Origin: SbD1 sp039679945
GTDB taxonomy: Bacteria; Desulfobacterota; Syntrophobacteria; Syntrophobacterales; Syntrophobacteraceae
NCBI GenBank assembly: GCA_039679945.1
Contig: JBDKTY010000063.1
Span: 29,994 to 93,993 of the forward strand
Direction: 5' to 3'
DNA: 64,000 nucleotides
The notes under the pieces are model-generated. The model was not told the origin of the DNA. It saw only the letters and a program-made list of their open reading frames with translations, and ran no database searches. The translations under genes were made by a program, and so were the position numbers. Shown piece after piece: positions 63,556 to 64,000 of the stretch (position 1 is its first letter; each line of letters opens with the position of its first letter).

Positions 63556-63708
63556 TCCCAAACTTCTCCTTGCACTTCTTTCCCATGTAGGTACATCACC
63601 GCAAGGGAACACGAACGGGTTGCCAACACTTTCCTGCACCCGTTAAGGGCCACCCGATGCAGCCCTTGGCACAGCCCTTTCTGAGACCCATGAGCACGTC
63701 TCTTGTCC

Positions 63709-64000
63709 CTAGAAAGCAAATACCACCTTGAACCAAACATAGTCGCCGCTGAGGCGGTTGTTGACATCGATCTCGGGGAGCCATTTCACCTCGGCCAAGA
63801 TTGTGTGACCACAAATGGGCGGGGAGACATAGGAAACAACCGGTCCAATGCCCTGGGTGCGACCCTTGAAGGCACCAAGCACAGCACCGGAGCCGCTGTC
63901 GCCAGTGAATTGGTCCCAATAAAAGGCGTTGAAGCCGATTCCGATGAGGCCGTACTTGGACAGGGGCAAGTGCTCGGCAACGGTCAAATCCAGGTGAAAG
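63709..64000 (-). CDS. SphA-family outer-membrane protein, C-terminal part (partial)
   Basis: The last 97 or so codons of a gene that runs past the window end. The sequence (LTVAEHLPLSKYGLIGIGFNAFYWDQFTGDSGSGAV-, GIGPVVSYVSPP, LAEVKWLPEIDVNNRLSGDYVWFKVVFAF) has alternating strands and a terminal aromatic residue, as in a beta-barrel of the SphA/meta-pathway group (outer-membrane proteins next to aromatic-degradation genes). It fits uptake of a hydrophobic substrate for the catabolic cluster. No start can be seen. Confidence 0.75.
   Translation of the reverse strand, partial: FHLDLTVAEHLPLSKYGLIGIGFNAFYWDQFTGDSGSGAVLGAFKGRTQGIGPVVSYVSPPICGHTILAEVKWLPEIDVNNRLSGDYVWFKVVFAF

Noticed and set aside
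1..64000. CRISPR array, prophage or integrative element
   Set aside because: No regularly spaced repeats, cas genes, integrase or phage structural genes were found; the repeats seen are dispersed and irregular.

Overview
The window looks like chromosomal DNA of an anaerobic, GC-rich deltaproteobacterium (Desulfobacterota, possibly a syntroph or sulfate reducer). This is inferred from the mix of genes: several CoA-transferases, an ADP-forming acyl-CoA synthetase, a radical-type dehydratase relative, a stand-alone heterodisulfide-reductase-like iron-sulfur protein, a MucR-type regulator and a sigma-54 activator. There is no rRNA, tRNA or CRISPR array that I could recognise, so the lineage is not proven.

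Layout. 0-4.7 kb: the end of an MFS transporter, a MucR/Ros regulator behind a long non-coding stretch with repeats, a lactate-permease-family transporter and an exported tandem rhodanese. 5.4-12.3 kb: a catabolic unit with a PAS/sigma-54 activator, a well-formed -24/-12 promoter, a CoA-transferase, a 4-hydroxybutyryl-CoA-dehydratase-like protein and an MFS transporter. 12.5-15.5 kb: lepA-hemW. 16-25 kb, minus strand: HdrD/DsrK-like Fe-S protein, a multi-pass membrane protein, a two-gene ABC-2 exporter, acetyl/acyl-CoA synthetase (ADP-forming) and a phosphopantetheinyl transferase. 26-30 kb: a Cache-domain protein, a 51-residue zinc ribbon, a DUF4410 lipoprotein and an exported protein of unknown function. 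30-34.5 kb, minus strand: a lipid-related operon (SAM methyltransferase, phosphatidylserine decarboxylase, PHP-glycosyltransferase fusion) followed by a lone receiver domain. 35.1-38.8 kb: an amino-acid-type binding lipoprotein translationally coupled to a Cache/HAMP/PAS histidine kinase. 38.8-43.8 kb, minus strand: a degradative set (glutaconate-CoA-transferase-like pair, thiolase, acyl-CoA dehydrogenase); the dehydrogenase is interrupted by one in-frame TGA.

44.5-52.8 kb holds the most unusual unit. It consists of a large exported protein with a duplicated C-terminal domain and, downstream, a 1482-residue protein with a long coiled coil, a UBA-like segment, a complete FYVE zinc finger and a C-terminal CE-clan (Ulp1-like) cysteine protease. 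That combination resembles eukaryotic ubiquitin/phosphoinositide machinery and is the best candidate here for an undescribed system. 53.3-54.4 kb is a Phd/YefM-VapC toxin-antitoxin module with a visible promoter and operator.

54.8-64 kb, minus strand, is a second catabolic cluster: two metallo-beta-lactamase-fold proteins, carboxymuconolactone-decarboxylase-family protein, fumarylacetoacetate-hydrolase-family protein, SMP-30 lactonase, cupin, DUF2254 membrane protein, patatin lipoprotein and an outer-membrane SphA-type protein cut by the window end. It plausibly handles a ring or lactone compound.

A family of short elements of about 123 bp with terminal inverted repeats (MITE-like) is scattered through the window. 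There are three complete copies and several decayed ones, and a striking number sit directly against stop codons of minus-strand genes.
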